DNA from: DATJCV01 sp963707665 | Lineage (GTDB): Bacteria > Pseudomonadota > Gammaproteobacteria > Burkholderiales > Burkholderiaceae_D | Assembly (NCBI GenBank): GCA_963707665.1 | Contig: CAVPQU010000002.1 | Location: 248,001 to 312,000, forward strand | Reading direction: 5' to 3' | DNA: 64,000 nucleotides | Shown: positions 63,537 to 64,000 of the stretch, one piece after another | Layout: the number at the start of each line of letters is the position of its first letter | How positions within the stretch are numbered: position 1 is the stretch's first letter | Position numbers and translations under genes: made by a program | Notes under the pieces: model-generated | Told to the model about the DNA's origin: nothing | What the model saw: the letters and a program-made list of their open reading frames with translations, nothing else | Databases searched by the model: none

Positions 63537-64000
63537 CTACGTTTGCAGCAAATCAACAAGCGGATGTCGCTGTATTGCCTGCGCTTTCCATGCCTGCCAG
63601 CGGGATGGCACTTGCCTGAGTACCTGGTCTGCTTGCGACTCATCCGCGAACGGACAAAACACACACGCTCCAGACCCGGTCATTCTCGCATTTCCGTGCG
63701 CAGACAGCCATTGTATGGCATCGGCGACAACCGGGAAGCGCTGGCTGGCCACGACTTGCAGGTCGTTTTTCCCGAAACTTTCTGGGCTTCTGGAAAAGTC
63801 CGTTATTTTGACGGGTTTGGAATCCCTTGTCAATTCCGCGGCGCCAAATATTGTCGCGGTCGGAATCGCGACGCCCGGTTCAATCACCACAAACCAGCGC
63901 GCCGGCGTTTCCAGCACCTGCAGCGCCTCGCCTACTCCCTCGGCGAAGGCGTTGCCGCCGCACAGGAAAAACGGCACGTCGGCCCCCAGCTGCAGCCCGA
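63537..64000 (-). CDS. ispE: 4-diphosphocytidyl-2-C-methyl-D-erythritol kinase, 5' part beyond window
   Basis: Kinase of the non-mevalonate isoprenoid pathway (GHMP family). Only the C-terminal part is inside the window, ending at 63537; the frame is open to the window edge. The visible part has ADVPFFLCGGNAFAEGVGE, PARWFVVIEPGVAIPTATIF, and the C-terminal GHMP motif ARMTGSGACVFCPF. The order ispE-tRNA-Gln-prs is typical. Confidence 0.94.
   Translation of the reverse strand, partial: GLQLGADVPFFLCGGNAFAEGVGEALQVLETPARWFVVIEPGVAIPTATIFGAAELTRDSKPVKITDFSRSPESFGKNDLQVVASQRFPVVADAIQWLSAHGNARMTGSGACVFCPFADESQADQVLRQVPSRWQAWKAQAIQRHPLVDLLQT

Overview
The 64 kb window is a stretch of housekeeping chromosome from a GC-rich betaproteobacterium, most likely Burkholderiales and probably Oxalobacteraceae (genus not resolved). 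The evidence is an S-adenosylhomocysteine riboswitch in front of ahcY, an aa3 oxidase assembly cluster with the 34-residue small assembly protein and DUF2970, a HiPIP, a PhaM-type granule protein, ftsY-ftsE-ftsX followed by rpoH, and the tRNA-Gln/ispE/prs/rplY/pth/ychF block. No prophage, IS element, CRISPR array, plasmid origin or integrase was seen.

Layout. 0-9 kb: the tail of a gamma-glutamyltransferase gene with apparent lesions, then the activated-methyl cycle (metK; SAH riboswitch-ahcY-small membrane protein-metF), interrupted by an opposing secreted metalloprotease gene and a coupled small gene. 8.8-18 kb: 5-formyl-THF cyclo-ligase, lytic transglycosylase, an epimerase/GST/cca group with very many frameshifts, then two orphan periplasmic solute receptors (TAXI type and Leu/Ile/Val type) facing each other. 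18-26.3 kb: aromatic amino acid catabolism: an Lrp-type regulator divergent from hppD-phhA, an EF-hand protein, and a fused indolepyruvate:ferredoxin oxidoreductase. 26.3-36 kb: two Wzz-like polysaccharide proteins, queC, a tandem DUF3108 pair, phaM, heptose-1-phosphate adenylyltransferase, asparaginase, copper-related PCuAC and DUF2946 proteins, and trmL. 36-47.7 kb: comF and a BioC-like methyltransferase, then the cytochrome oxidase operon (DUF2244, coxB with a fused cytochrome c, coxA, small assembly protein, cox11, DUF2970, coxC, twin-TM protein, SURF1, thioredoxin-like protein, ctaA, ctaB, SCO). 47.9-56 kb: rpoH with a perfect CIRCE operator, ftsX-ftsE-ftsY, an M16 peptidase pair, rsmD, coaD. 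56-64 kb: MOSC protein, a DUF1488-like membrane protein, ychF, HiPIP, pth, rplY, prs, tRNA-Gln and the end of ispE.

Two patterns cut across the annotation. First, a dispersed intergenic repeat occurs about nine times: two GGAGTAT boxes in direct orientation, 53-56 bp apart in the best copies, often with an A-rich tract after the first box and internal inverted repeats. It lies only between genes, mostly at 3' ends, on both strands, and I could not match it to a known family. Second, at least a dozen clearly conserved genes, several of them essential, are broken by one-base indels. This pattern suggests consensus errors in the sequence more than gene decay, so several genes are given as one span with the likely shift position.
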